Both the position numbers and the translations under genes were made by a program. Below the pieces are notes generated by a model. That model saw only the letters and a program-made list of their open reading frames with translations. It was not told the origin of the DNA and did no database searches. A stretch of 64,000 bases of DNA from positions 310,001 through 374,000 of the forward strand of contig NZ_JAPDDR010000002.1 in assembly GCF_025950095.1 (NCBI RefSeq). The letters are read 5' to 3'. Positions 52,832-62,225 of the stretch are shown here, in pieces. Each line of letters opens with the position of its first letter. The stretch's first letter is position 1. The stretch comes from Luteolibacter rhizosphaerae. GTDB taxonomy: Bacteria > Verrucomicrobiota > Verrucomicrobiia > Verrucomicrobiales > Akkermansiaceae.

Positions 52832-52881
52832 ATTTCTACCGCGGAGGCGCAGAGGTCGCGGAGGAACGCAGAGGGGAGATT

Positions 52882-53388
52882 GGGTTTGAGAGGTGGTGGG
52901 ACCGCCAAGGCGCGAAGGGCGCCAAGTTCTTTGAGGGGTAGGAGGGGTGAAGGATCGAGGTGGTGGGGTTTGGAGCGAGCGTGAGAGCTGCTTGATTTGT
53001 GGGTGGCTTCTGCGGGCCGGAGGCGCCGCGCTCCCGGGCGCTGACGCGTTGGGTTTGGGAGGTGGTGGGACCGCGAAGGCGCGAAGGGTGCTGAGTTTTT
53101 TGAGGGCGAGGAGGGGTGAAGGATCGGGGTGGTGGGGTTTGGAGCGAGTGTGAGAGCTGCTTGATTTGTGGGTGGCTTCTGCGGGCCGGAGGCGCCGCGC
53201 TCCCGGGCGCTGACGCGTTGGGTTTGGGAGGTGGTGGGACCGCGAAGGCGCGAAGGGTGCCGAGTTTTTTGAGGGCGAGGAGGGGTGAAGGATCGGGGTG
53301 GTGGGGTTTGGAGCGAGTGTGAGAGCTGCTTGATTTGTGGGTGGCTTCTGCGGGCCGGAGGCTCCGCGCTCCCGGGGGGCTGACGCGT
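52882..53388 (+). repeat. three tandem copies of a 169-bp unit
   Basis: Copies begin at 52882, 53051 and 53220, exactly 169 bp apart. Copies 2 and 3 are almost identical; copy 1 has more changes. Each carries a CGCGAAGG-type element and a GGCGCCGCGCTCCCGGGCGC-like palindromic stretch. It gives rise to spurious 68-codon frames. It fills the gap between allantoate amidohydrolase and allantoinase (52795-53458), in which no gene is seen. Confidence 0.88.
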
Positions 53389-53458
53389 TGCCAAAATCGG
53401 TGCGGGGTGTGCTCTTCTGCTTCCCATGGGGGTGAGGAAGCCCTTGCATTGATAGTCC

Positions 53459-54823
53459 ATGAGCCGGTTCGACACGATTCTGCGCAATGCTTCGGTGGTG
53501 ACTCCGGAGGGGGTGAGGGTGATGGATGTGGGAATCGCGGGGGGGAGTTTCGCGGAGCTGGGTGCGAGCTTGCGGGGGGAGGCGGTGGTGGAGATCGATG
53601 CGACGGGGCGGGTGATGTTCCCGGGGCTGGTGGATGTGCACGTGCATTTCAACGAGCCGGGGCGGACGGAGTGGGAGGGGTTTGCGACGGGGTCGGCCTC
53701 GCTGGCGGCGGGGGGCGGGACTTGTTTCATCGACATGCCGCTGAACTCGCATCCGCCGGTGCTGGATGTGGCGAGCCTGATGGCGAAGCGTCGGGCGGGG
53801 GAGGCGAACAGCCGGCTGGACTTCGCGCTGTGGGGCGGGCTGACGCCGGAATCCGTGCCGAAGATGGCGGATCTGGCGCGGTCCGGGGTGGCGGGGTTCA
53901 AGGCCTTCCTGTGCGCGAGCGGGATCGATGAGTTTTCGGCGGCGAACGAGGCCTGCCTGCGGAAGGGGATGCACGTGGCGGCGGAATTCAACCTGCCGGT
54001 GGCGGTGCATGCGGAGAGCCCGGCGGTGATCGCGGCGCACCAGCGGGAGTTCCCGCCGCCGCGGCCGGGGACGATGGCGGATTGGCTGGGCTCGCGTCCG
54101 GTGGCGGCGGAGATCGCGGCGATCGAGATGGCGCTGTCCTGTGCGAAGGATACGGGCTGTGCGCTGCATGTGGTGCATGTGAGCGCGCCGGAAGGGATCG
54201 AGCTGATCGCGGCGGGGAAGCGGGAGGGGATCGATGTGACGGCGGAGACGTGTCCGCACTACTTGCTGCTGGATACCTGGGCGGCGGAGCGGATCGGGGC
54301 GGCGGCGAAGTGTGCGCCGCCGTTGCGCTCGCCGGGGACGGTGGAGGGGCTGTGGCGGATGCTGCGGGCGGGGATGATCGATACGATCGGCTCGGACCAT
54401 TCGCCCTCGCCGCCGGAGCTGAAGGAGGGGGATGATGTGTTCTCGATGTGGGGGGGGATCGCGGGGAGCCAGCATGGGTTCCCGCTGGTGGTGGAGAAGG
54501 CGGTGGGGGGGGGAGTGACGAATGACGAAGCCCGAATGACGAATGGGGTGGGCTGGGAGATGCTGGCGGCGGTGTTCGCGGGGAATCCGGCGCGGCGGTT
54601 CCGGCTGGACGGGCTGAAGGGGCGGATCGCGGAGGGGATGGATGCGGACTTCTGCCTGCTGCGGGCGGATGAGTTCGTGATCGAGACAAAGGACTTGCTG
54701 GCGCGGCACCCGATATCGCCCTATGTGGGGATGCGCTGCGCATGGCGGGTGGAGGCCACCTGGCTGCGGGGGAATCCCGTATCGCCCGCCACGCACGGCC
54801 GCTTCCTGACGCCCGATTTATGA
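53459..54823 (+). CDS. allB: allantoinase
   Basis: A 454-residue amidohydrolase-superfamily enzyme that opens the hydantoin ring of allantoin to give allantoate. Metal ligands are visible: GLVDVHVHFNEPGRTEWEGF split as DVHVHFNEPG, the carboxylated lysine in GFKAFLCASG, HAESP, HVVHVSAPEG and the catalytic aspartate in DTIGSDHSPS. It is similar in length to family members, with a small in-frame insertion (VTNDEARMTNG, about residues 353-363) translated from a dispersed repeat. Its stop overlaps the ATG of the ureidoglycine aminohydrolase gene by 4 nt. Confidence 0.93.
   Translation: MSRFDTILRNASVVTPEGVRVMDVGIAGGSFAELGASLRGEAVVEIDATGRVMFPGLVDVHVHFNEPGRTEWEGFATGSASLAAGGGTCFIDMPLNSHPPVLDVASLMAKRRAGEANSRLDFALWGGLTPESVPKMADLARSGVAGFKAFLCASGIDEFSAANEACLRKGMHVAAEFNLPVAVHAESPAVIAAHQREFPPPRPGTMADWLGSRPVAAEIAAIEMALSCAKDTGCALHVVHVSAPEGIELIAAGKREGIDVTAETCPHYLLLDTWAAERIGAAAKCAPPLRSPGTVEGLWRMLRAGMIDTIGSDHSPSPPELKEGDDVFSMWGGIAGSQHGFPLVVEKAVGGGVTNDEARMTNGVGWEMLAAVFAGNPARRFRLDGLKGRIAEGMDADFCLLRADEFVIETKDLLARHPISPYVGMRCAWRVEATWLRGNPVSPATHGRFLTPDL
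54515..54550 (+). repeat. in-frame dispersed repeat in allB
   Basis: GTGACGAATGACGAAGCCCG followed by AATGACGAATG: 36 nt (12 codons) of the ATGACGAATGACGAA family. Intergenic relatives lie at 62233-62270 and, inverted, at 62326-62362. Confidence 0.72.
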
Positions 54824-55560
54824 CGCCCCTCTTTGGACAGACCCGCACGCGAGTGGAGCTCCGCCACGCCCTGATCACTCCGGACGGCCATGTGCCGAGC
54901 GCCTTCCCGGGATGGGAGGGGGCGATCGCGTATGTGATCCTATCGCCCGCGATGGGTGCGGAGGTCAGCCAGATGCTGGTGGCCTTCGGCGAGGGCGGGG
55001 GCATGGCGCTCTTCCCGGCGGACGAGCACGAGCATGCGCTGTATGTGGAGGAGGGGGATTGCCGCGTGGTGTGGGATGACGGCGATGTGACGCTGGCGGA
55101 TGGGGGCTTCGCCTTCGTGCCGAGCGAGAACGTGCTGGCGCTGCACGGCAGCGAGGGGACACGGGTGACGCTCTTCCGCAAGGTGTACGAGCCGGTGGAA
55201 AATCTGGAAGCGCCGCCAGCGGTGAACGGGCATGTCTCGGACGTGCCGGCGGAGCCTTTCCTAGGGAACGAAAAGGCGAGGCTGCAGACGCTGCTGCCGC
55301 TGGATGTGCGCTATGACATGGCGATGAACGTCTTTACCTATCAGCCGGGGGCGACGCTGCCCTTCGTGGAGACGCACGTGATGGAGCACGGGCTGCTGAT
55401 GCTTTCCGGGCAGGGGGTGTATCGCCTGGACGAGAAGTACTATCCGGTGCGTGCGGGGGATGCGATCTGGATGGGGCCGTATTGCCCGCAGTGGTTCGTG
55501 GCGATGGGGGAGGAGCCGGCGAGCTACCTTTACTACAAGGATGTGCATCGGCTGCCGTGA
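54820..55560 (+). CDS. (S)-ureidoglycine aminohydrolase
   Basis: A 246-residue double-cupin enzyme that converts ureidoglycine to ureidoglycolate and ammonia with Mn2+. The first cupin has FPADEHEHALYVEEGD; the second has LPFVETHVMEHGLLMLSGQG with metal-binding His/Glu, and AGDAIWMGPYCPQWF at the end. Length and both motifs fit the UGHY/AllE family. It overlaps allB by 4 nt at the start, so the two are translated together. A short repeat (55572-55595) follows the stop codon. Confidence 0.9.
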   Translation: MTPLFGQTRTRVELRHALITPDGHVPSAFPGWEGAIAYVILSPAMGAEVSQMLVAFGEGGGMALFPADEHEHALYVEEGDCRVVWDDGDVTLADGGFAFVPSENVLALHGSEGTRVTLFRKVYEPVENLEAPPAVNGHVSDVPAEPFLGNEKARLQTLLPLDVRYDMAMNVFTYQPGATLPFVETHVMEHGLLMLSGQGVYRLDEKYYPVRAGDAIWMGPYCPQWFVAMGEEPASYLYYKDVHRLP

Positions 55561-55627
55561 GGTAGCAGGAAGTGCCGAGTGAGCAGTGGAAGAAGCGAGA
55601 ATTTGAGGGCGGGCTTTTCAAGGTGGC

Positions 55628-56887
55628 ATGGGTACTGCCAGCTTGGGAGGTATGAAGGTAGGGGTGAGTCGGCTGGATCGGGAGATTGATGAGTTGGCGG
55701 CGATTTCGGTGCATCCGGCTCCGGCGGTGACGCGGGTGATTTTCTCGCCGGAGGATCTATCGGCGCGGGAGTGGCTGACGGTGCTGGCGAAGGAGGCGGG
55801 CTTTCTGGTGCGGCAGGATCCGGTGGGGAATTTGTTCATCCGCTGGGAGGGGAGCGAGCCGTGTTTGCCGGCGGTGGCGACGGGTTCGCATACGGATGCG
55901 ATCCCGAATGCGGGGAAGTATGATGGGGTGGTGGGCGTGCTGGGCGGGCTGGAAGCGATGCGGGTGCTGAAGGAGGGCGGGCATGTGCCGAAGCGGAGCA
56001 TCGAGCTGATCATGTTCACGTCCGAGGAGCCGACGCGCTTCGGGATCGGGTGTCTGGGTAGCCGCTTGATGGCGGGCACGACTTCGCCGGAGCAGGCGCA
56101 GGCCTTGCGCGATCCCGAGGGACGTTCGCTGGATGAGCTGCGGGAGGCGGCGGGCTGCCGGGGGAGCTTGGGGGCGGTGAAGCTTTCGACGGGAGCTTAC
56201 AAGGCGTTCGTGGAGTTGCACATCGAGCAGGGTCCGCTGTTAGAAGCGGCGGAGATCGATATCGGGGTGGTGGAGAAGATCGCGGCACCTTCGGCGTTTC
56301 GCTTGCTGCTGAAAGGTCAGGGTGGTCATGCGGGGGCGGTGCTGATGCCGGGGCGGAAGGATGCGTTCTTGGCGGCGGCGGAGATTGCACTGCTGGTGGA
56401 GAAGGCGGCGCTGGAGAGCGGCAGCCCGGATACGGTGGGGACGACGGGCTTGGTCGAGGTGAAGCCGGGGGCGATCAACAGCATCCCCTGTGATGTGAAG
56501 ATGGAGGTGGACTTCCGCGACACGAACAAGGAGGCGCGGGACAAGGCGCTGGCGCGGATCGGCGATGGCACGCATGCGATCTGCAAGCGGCGCGGTGTGA
56601 CGGTGGATTGGCAGGTGATCAATCAGGATCCGCCGGCGCTGTGCGACCCATCGCTGGTGGCGCTGGTGGAGGCGCAGGCGGCGAAGGCGGGCTGCACGCA
56701 GCAGCGGATGATCAGCCGGGCTTACCATGATTCGCTATTCATGGCGCGGGTGTGTCCGACGGTGATGATCTTCATTCCGTGCTACAAGGGGTATAGCCAC
56801 CGGCCGGATGAGTACAGCTCTCCCGAGGCGATTGCGAAGGGGGTGACGGTGCTGGCGGGGTGCTTGAAGGAGCTGAGCGCGAGGTGA
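55628..56887 (+). CDS. ureidoglycolate amidohydrolase (M20 family)
   Basis: A 419-residue Zn/Mn enzyme that splits ureidoglycolate into glyoxylate, CO2 and ammonia. Metal blocks are TGSHTDAIPNAGKYDGVVGV, FTSEEPTRFGIGCLGSRLM, VELHIEQGPLLEAAEIDIGV cut at LHIEQGPLLE, GQGGHAGAVLM and SRAYHDSLFMARVCP. The FGIGCLGSR and AYHDS forms resemble plant ureidoglycolate amidohydrolase more than allantoate amidohydrolase, and the 51274 protein already fills the latter role. The ATG at 55628 is used; an ATG at 55652 is an alternative. It is followed after 3 nt by the xanthine dehydrogenase gene. Confidence 0.83.
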   Translation: MGTASLGGMKVGVSRLDREIDELAAISVHPAPAVTRVIFSPEDLSAREWLTVLAKEAGFLVRQDPVGNLFIRWEGSEPCLPAVATGSHTDAIPNAGKYDGVVGVLGGLEAMRVLKEGGHVPKRSIELIMFTSEEPTRFGIGCLGSRLMAGTTSPEQAQALRDPEGRSLDELREAAGCRGSLGAVKLSTGAYKAFVELHIEQGPLLEAAEIDIGVVEKIAAPSAFRLLLKGQGGHAGAVLMPGRKDAFLAAAEIALLVEKAALESGSPDTVGTTGLVEVKPGAINSIPCDVKMEVDFRDTNKEARDKALARIGDGTHAICKRRGVTVDWQVINQDPPALCDPSLVALVEAQAAKAGCTQQRMISRAYHDSLFMARVCPTVMIFIPCYKGYSHRPDEYSSPEAIAKGVTVLAGCLKELSAR

Positions 56888-56890
56888 GAG

Positions 56891-59800
56891 TTGGAGCGTG
56901 ATCTTGGCCGGGTGGCTGCTAGAGTAGCGGACGTGTCGGGAAATCGGGAGATCTTGCGGGTCAACGGGAAGGCATTCGATGTCGGCGGTGTGGCGCTGCA
57001 TGAGACGGTGCTGGACTTCCTGCGTCGGCAGGGGCTGACCGGCACGAAGTGCGGGTGCAATGAGGGCGACTGCGGGGCTTGCTCGGTGCTGCTGGTGGAG
57101 AGCGATGGCAAGCTGCGCGCGGTGAACTCTTGTCTGGCGCTGGTGCAGGCCTTCGCGGGACGGGAGGTCCGGACGGTGGAGGGGATCGGGAAGGGCGATG
57201 AGCTGCACCCGGTGCAGGCGGCGATGGTGAAGTGCCAGGGCTCGCAGTGTGGGTATTGCACGCCGGGCTTCATCGCTTCGATGACCGAGGCGTGGCATCG
57301 CAAGGAGACGCCGGATGATGCGGCGATCGCGGATCAGCTGTGCGGGAACCTTTGTCGGTGCACGGGCTATCGGCCGATCCGGGAGGCGATGACGAAGGCT
57401 CTGGCGAAGCGCGAGACGCGTGAGGAATGGGAGGCGTGGATGCAGGCGGGCGAGGTGGCGGAGGCTCCGGTATCGAGCACGGTGGGATCGGGGATCTTCC
57501 TGCGGCCGTCGCGGGTGGCGGATGCGCTGGCTTTTATGAAGCAGTATCCGGGGGCGGTGTTCCTCGCGGGTGCGACGGAGATCGCGGTGCTGATGAACAA
57601 GCGGCACCTGAGACCGGAGGCTTTGATCTCACTGGATGGCGTGCGCGAGCTGGCGGTGATCCGGCGTTATCAAGATGCGTGGGAGATCGGCGGCGCGGCG
57701 CGCATGACGGATATCCAGGAGGCACTGGCGGGAGAGTATCCGGCGCTGGACGAGATGTTCCGCTGGTTCGCCTCGCGGCAGATCCGGCATCGGGCGACGC
57801 TGGGAGGGAATCTGGCGACGGCATCGCCGATCGGGGATAGCGCGCCGATCCTGATGGCGCTGGATGCGTCGGTGATTCTGGTATCGGCGGAAGGCGAGCG
57901 GGAGGTTTTGTTAGATGAGTTCTTCGTGAGCTATCGGAAGACGGTGCTGAGGGCGGACGAGCTGATCCGGGCGATCCGGATTCCGCGGAAGCAGGAGGGG
58001 AGGGTGGCATTCTACAAGGTCTCGAAGCGGCGGGAGATGGACATCTCGATCGTGGCGGCGGGGATTCGCGTGGCGGTGGATGAGGCGGGCTTGGTGAGCG
58101 AGGCGCGGCTGGCCTTCGGCGGGGTGGCGGAGAAAACCGTGCGGGCGAAGGCGGTGGAGGCGGCGCTGATCGGGAAGCCGCTGGCGCTGACGGCGGAGAT
58201 CGAGGGCCTGTTAGAAAAGGCCTTCACGCCCTTGAGCGATGTGCGCAGCGGGGCGGGCTACCGGGTTTCGCTGGTGAAGGGGCTGTTCGAGAAGTTCGTG
58301 GCGAACGAGGCGACGGAGCGGGTGAAGCTGCACGAGGCATTCGAGGGCGGCAGCGGGATGGCGCATGAGAGCGCGAAGGGGCACGTGACCGGATCGGCGA
58401 AGTATGTGCACGATACCGCGCTGGGCAGGACGATGCTGGAGGTTTGGGCGGTGAGGTCGAAGGTGGCGCGCGGGATTCTGAAAAGCTTGGATGTGACGGA
58501 GGCGCGCGGGATGCCGGGCATCCATGCGGTGCTGGTCGCGGAGGATTTGCCTGGGGCGAATAACAGCGGGCCATCGCGGCATGATGAGCCCTTGCTGGCA
58601 GAGCATGAGGTGCTTTTCCACGGGCAGGCGCTGGCCCTGGTGGTGGGCGATTCGCTGGAGCAGTGCCGACTGGCGGCGGAGAAGGTGGTGGTGGAGATCG
58701 AGGAACTGAAGCCGATCCTCGGGATCGAGGCGGCGCTGGCGGCGGACTCCTTCCATACGGATCCGCATGTGCTGGCACGTGGCGACGTGAAGACCGGGCT
58801 GGGGGCTGCGGCGCGGATGATCGAGGGGACTTTCGCCTTCGGCGGGCAGGAGCATTTCTATCTGGAGACGCAGGCCGCTTGGGCGGAGGCGGACGGGGAG
58901 GGCGGAATGTATGTGGCGAGCTCCACGCAGCATCCCTCCGAGATCCAGACGATCGTGGCGGAGGCGCTGCATGTGCCGCGGCACAAGGTGGTGGTGGAGT
59001 CGCCGCGGATGGGCGGGGGCTTCGGCGGGAAGGAGACGCAGGGGAATGCGATCGCGGCGCTGTGTGCGGTGGCGGCGCTGAAGACGGGCAGGCCGGTGCG
59101 CTGGCAGCTTGATCGCGACGAGGACATGGCGACCACGGGCAAGCGGCATCCCTTCCTGGCGAAGTACCGGGTGGGGTATGATGATGCGGGGATGTTGCAG
59201 GCGGCGGAGGTGAAGCTGTGGTCGGACGGCGGGTGGTCGCTGGATCTCTCGCTGCCGGTGACGGACCGGGCCTTGTTCCACCTAGACAACGCTTACTACA
59301 TTCCGAACGTTCATTTCGAGGGGCGGGTAGCGAAGACGAACGTGACCTCGCACACGGCATTCCGTGGCTTCGGCGGTCCGCAGGGTATGCTGGTGATCGA
59401 GGAGATCATCGGGCGGATCGCGCTGCGGCTGGGACTGCCGCCGGAAGAGGTGCGACGGAAGAACTTCTACCACGGCAGCGGCGAGACGAACACCACGCAC
59501 TACGGCGCGGAGATCGGGGATAACCGGGTGTGCCGGATCTGGGATGAACTACTAGAGAGCTCGGAGTTTGAACGTCGACGGGCGGCAATCGAGGCGTGGA
59601 ACGAGGCGCATCCGAAGCGCAAGCGCGGCATGGCGATCACGCCGGTGAAGTTCGGGATCAGCTTCACGCTGACTTACTACAACCAGGCCGGGGCGCTGTT
59701 GCTGGCGTATGCCGATGGCTCGGTGCAGGTGAACCACGGCGGCACCGAGATGGGGCAGGGACTGCATACCAAGATCCTGGGCGTGGTGATGCGGGAGCTG

Positions 59801-60637
59801 GGTTTGCCGGCGGAGCAGATCCGGCTGATGCAGACGCGCACGGACAAGGTGCCGAATACCTCGGCGACGGCGGCGAGTTCGGGATCGGACTTGAACGGGA
59901 TGGCGGTGGCGGACGCCTGCCGGCAGATCCGGGAGCGCTTATCGCCGCTGGCGGCGGAGAAGCTGGGGTGTGCGGAGGATGAGATCCGCTTTGCCGATGG
60001 ATCGGTGCATGGTGGCGGGAACTCGATGGCCTTCGGGGATCTGACAATGCTGGCCTACCAACGTCGCGTGCAGCTCGCGGCGGCGGGCTTCTATGCGACG
60101 CCGGATTTGAAGTGGGATTGGAACGTGGGGAAGGGGAAGCCCTTCCATTACTACGCCTGCGGTGCGGCGGTGAGCGAGGTGGAGATCGATGGCTTCACGG
60201 GAATGAGCACGGTGAAGCGGGTGGATATCCTGCACGACGTAGGCGACTCGCTGAATGCGGCGGTGGACCGCGGGCAGATCGAGGGGGGCTTCGTGCAGGG
60301 GATGGGCTGGCTCACGCGGGAGGAGTTGAAGTGGAGTGAGAAGGGCGTGCTGCTGAGCCATAGCGCGAGCACCTATGCGATTCCCGCGATCAGCGATGCG
60401 CCGGAGGATCTGCGGGTGTCGCTGCTGAAGCGGGCGACGCAGGACCGGACGATCCACGGGAGCAAGGCGGTGGGGGAACCGCCGTTCATGCTGGCAATCT
60501 CGGTGAGGGAGGCGATCCGGGATGCGGTGCGGGCGTTTGGTGGGGAGGGGGACTTTGATCTGGGGAGTCCGGCTACGGGCGAGGCGGTGAAGGGGGCTGC
60601 CGATCAGGTTACGGTAAGAACCAAATACAGCGAGTGA
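56891..60637 (+). CDS. xanthine dehydrogenase, single-chain fusion
   Basis: A 1248-residue molybdoenzyme that oxidises hypoxanthine and xanthine to urate; all three parts are in one chain as in eukaryotes, whereas most bacteria have two. [2Fe-2S]: GTKCGCNEGDCGACSVLL and GSQCGYCTPG with LCGNLCRCTGY. FAD: FLAGATEIAVLMNK. Molybdopterin: GGGFGGKETQ, AFRGFGGPQGM, GTEMGQGLHTK and the catalytic glutamate in KAVGEPPFMLA near residue 1200. The TTG at 56891 is preferred because GAGGTGA lies 3-4 nt before it; a GTG at 56933 is possible. It overlaps the next gene by 4 nt (GTGA). Confidence 0.93.
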   Translation: MERDLGRVAARVADVSGNREILRVNGKAFDVGGVALHETVLDFLRRQGLTGTKCGCNEGDCGACSVLLVESDGKLRAVNSCLALVQAFAGREVRTVEGIGKGDELHPVQAAMVKCQGSQCGYCTPGFIASMTEAWHRKETPDDAAIADQLCGNLCRCTGYRPIREAMTKALAKRETREEWEAWMQAGEVAEAPVSSTVGSGIFLRPSRVADALAFMKQYPGAVFLAGATEIAVLMNKRHLRPEALISLDGVRELAVIRRYQDAWEIGGAARMTDIQEALAGEYPALDEMFRWFASRQIRHRATLGGNLATASPIGDSAPILMALDASVILVSAEGEREVLLDEFFVSYRKTVLRADELIRAIRIPRKQEGRVAFYKVSKRREMDISIVAAGIRVAVDEAGLVSEARLAFGGVAEKTVRAKAVEAALIGKPLALTAEIEGLLEKAFTPLSDVRSGAGYRVSLVKGLFEKFVANEATERVKLHEAFEGGSGMAHESAKGHVTGSAKYVHDTALGRTMLEVWAVRSKVARGILKSLDVTEARGMPGIHAVLVAEDLPGANNSGPSRHDEPLLAEHEVLFHGQALALVVGDSLEQCRLAAEKVVVEIEELKPILGIEAALAADSFHTDPHVLARGDVKTGLGAAARMIEGTFAFGGQEHFYLETQAAWAEADGEGGMYVASSTQHPSEIQTIVAEALHVPRHKVVVESPRMGGGFGGKETQGNAIAALCAVAALKTGRPVRWQLDRDEDMATTGKRHPFLAKYRVGYDDAGMLQAAEVKLWSDGGWSLDLSLPVTDRALFHLDNAYYIPNVHFEGRVAKTNVTSHTAFRGFGGPQGMLVIEEIIGRIALRLGLPPEEVRRKNFYHGSGETNTTHYGAEIGDNRVCRIWDELLESSEFERRRAAIEAWNEAHPKRKRGMAITPVKFGISFTLTYYNQAGALLLAYADGSVQVNHGGTEMGQGLHTKILGVVMRELGLPAEQIRLMQTRTDKVPNTSATAASSGSDLNGMAVADACRQIRERLSPLAAEKLGCAEDEIRFADGSVHGGGNSMAFGDLTMLAYQRRVQLAAAGFYATPDLKWDWNVGKGKPFHYYACGAAVSEVEIDGFTGMSTVKRVDILHDVGDSLNAAVDRGQIEGGFVQGMGWLTREELKWSEKGVLLSHSASTYAIPAISDAPEDLRVSLLKRATQDRTIHGSKAVGEPPFMLAISVREAIRDAVRAFGGEGDFDLGSPATGEAVKGAADQVTVRTKYSE

Positions 60638-61452
60638 AAGGGCCCATTACCAGAATCAGGTTTGATAAGATGGAAGCCGATGCGCTGACGGGCGTCCGCA
60701 GGGCAGTGGTTTTTCTGGGTTTAGGCGTAAATGCAGCCGATAATAAGGGTAGCTTGGAGTATCGGCTGCTAAACGATTCGCGGATCCAGTTGCTTCCCGA
60801 TGTGCCTGATTCGGTTGTTGAGGAATGGAAGTCTCAGTTTAGAATATGGATCGTAGGCAGCGCGTTCCGTGAGCTGGTTGAACATCTCTGTCTTCTTCTT
60901 GATAGAATCTTCTACTGCACACTAATATTCGCTGAGCCAAATTCGAAAGTCACTTTCAAGGAGTTCGAGAGAAAGGGGCTAGATAAGAAGCTGGCCTGCC
61001 TATTCAAGGAGTTCGGAATCACCACCGAGCTGGATTCACCGTTAGCGACCTTTTATCCGATTCGAACGTGCTTCGTTCACAGGCTAGGGAGAGTTGGAAG
61101 TGAGGACGTGAAGAGTGGGCCTCTGAAACTTGAATGGGCTTCCATCCGTCTGTTCATCTCAACGCCATCGGGAGAAATAGAATTTCCCCTTGAAGCTCGG
61201 CACGTCCATCAGATCGAATTGCCCGAGGGAGGTGCAATTATGGCTCAGCCGCTTGCTCTCAGGTCCAGATCCTTTGTCTTGGGTGATTCGATCGATCTCA
61301 CCGCTCACGAATTGACTGAGATTCTCTATTTCGCGCAGATCTGGATCGGGCAGATCCTTGAATCAGCGACGGGGTTCGCGAGATCCAGAGGAGTGATATT
61401 GGCCGACGGCCGAAGCGAAACGGATCAGGGGAACGATGTTGCGAGCTCTTAG
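60634..61452 (+). CDS. hypothetical protein, HEPN-like RTCFVH motif, in the purine cluster
   Basis: A 272-residue protein of clearly lower GC than its neighbours. The start is a GTG overlapping the xanthine dehydrogenase stop codon (GTGA). A helical core includes WIVGSAFRELVEHLCLLLDRIF and FYPIRTCFVHRLGRVG, where RTCFVH is an Rx4H motif like that of HEPN RNases. The C-terminal third (DLTAHELTEILYFAQIWIG) is again helical. No purine-enzyme motif is present. It was probably inserted into the cluster by transfer, keeping translational coupling. Function is unknown; an RNA- or defence-related role is only a guess. Confidence 0.62.
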   Translation: MKGPITRIRFDKMEADALTGVRRAVVFLGLGVNAADNKGSLEYRLLNDSRIQLLPDVPDSVVEEWKSQFRIWIVGSAFRELVEHLCLLLDRIFYCTLIFAEPNSKVTFKEFERKGLDKKLACLFKEFGITTELDSPLATFYPIRTCFVHRLGRVGSEDVKSGPLKLEWASIRLFISTPSGEIEFPLEARHVHQIELPEGGAIMAQPLALRSRSFVLGDSIDLTAHELTEILYFAQIWIGQILESATGFARSRGVILADGRSETDQGNDVASS

Positions 61453-61460
61453 TAATCCAA

Positions 61461-62225
61461 CTAGCCGCGCTTCTCCAAGAGTTGTGCAGCGATGCTGATG
61501 GCGATTTCGGGTGGGTCGTTGTCGCCGATGGGGAGGCCGAGGGGGCAGGTGACTTTTTCTAGCAAGTCATCGGTGATGCCGACTTGGCGGAGGTCGCGGA
61601 GGAGGGCGGCGCGTTTCGAGGCGCTGCCGATGACGCCGAGGAAGGGGATAGCGGGGAAGCGGGTGAGAACTTCGCGGAGGACGGGGACATCGGTGCCGTG
61701 GCCCTTGGTGATGGAGAGGACAAAGGAGCGTTCGTGGAGGAGGGCGACGCCGGATTCGAAGGTATCGAGGTGGTGGGTGGCTAGATTGCGCGCGGCGGGC
61801 AGTCGCTGGAGCCAGTCGGGCCGGGTATCGATGACATCGAGGCGGCAGGAGAGGGGGATGAGGATAGGGACGAGGGCCTGCACGACATGGCCGGCGCCGA
61901 AGATGGCGATGTGCCAGGGCGGCTTCGCGGCGATGCGCTCGAAGAGCAGGGTCATCTCGCCACCGCAGGTCATGCCGATGTCCTGCTGGAGGTTCCAGCG
62001 GTAGAGGCGGGTGAGCTCCGGTGAGTCTAGTAGTTGGGCGGCTTCGTCGAGGGCCTTGGCCTCGATGCGGCCGCCGCCGACGGTGCCGGAGAGCCGGCCA
62101 TCCCGGGTGACGAGCATCTTGGCACCGGGATCCGCGGGGACGCTACCACGGGCGGCGGCGACGGTGACGAGGATCAGGTCGGTGCCGGATTCCTGGCAGC
62201 GGAGGATGTCCTGCCAAGGGGTCAT
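61461..62225 (-). CDS. xdhC: xanthine dehydrogenase maturation factor XdhC
   Basis: A 254-residue protein that loads sulfurated molybdenum cofactor into xanthine dehydrogenase. The N-terminal XdhC/CoxI domain starts WQDILRCQESGTDLILVTV and includes GTVGGGRIEAKALDEA. The C-terminal Rossmann domain is IAIFGAGHVVQALVPIL and VLSITKGHGTDVPVL, ending PEIAISIAAQLLEKRG. It is on the minus strand, converging with the HEPN-like gene (8 nt between stops) and downstream of urate oxidase on the same strand, with a repeat-filled gap. Confidence 0.92.
   Translation of the reverse strand: MTPWQDILRCQESGTDLILVTVAAARGSVPADPGAKMLVTRDGRLSGTVGGGRIEAKALDEAAQLLDSPELTRLYRWNLQQDIGMTCGGEMTLLFERIAAKPPWHIAIFGAGHVVQALVPILIPLSCRLDVIDTRPDWLQRLPAARNLATHHLDTFESGVALLHERSFVLSITKGHGTDVPVLREVLTRFPAIPFLGVIGSASKRAALLRDLRQVGITDDLLEKVTCPLGLPIGDNDPPEIAISIAAQLLEKRG

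Noticed and set aside
52947-53322. Two nearly identical 68-codon plus-strand frames, as a possible repeated small protein family
   Set aside because: They are the 169-bp tandem repeat read in frame; no ribosome site and the third copy does not keep the frame.
52783-53388. A CRISPR array
   Set aside because: Heptamers and contiguous 169-bp units have no spacer structure and no cas gene is nearby.
52412-54796. A 794-codon minus-strand frame, proline/arginine/histidine-rich
   Set aside because: Antisense of the allantoate amidohydrolase end, the tandem repeats and allantoinase; its periodicity comes from the 169-bp units.
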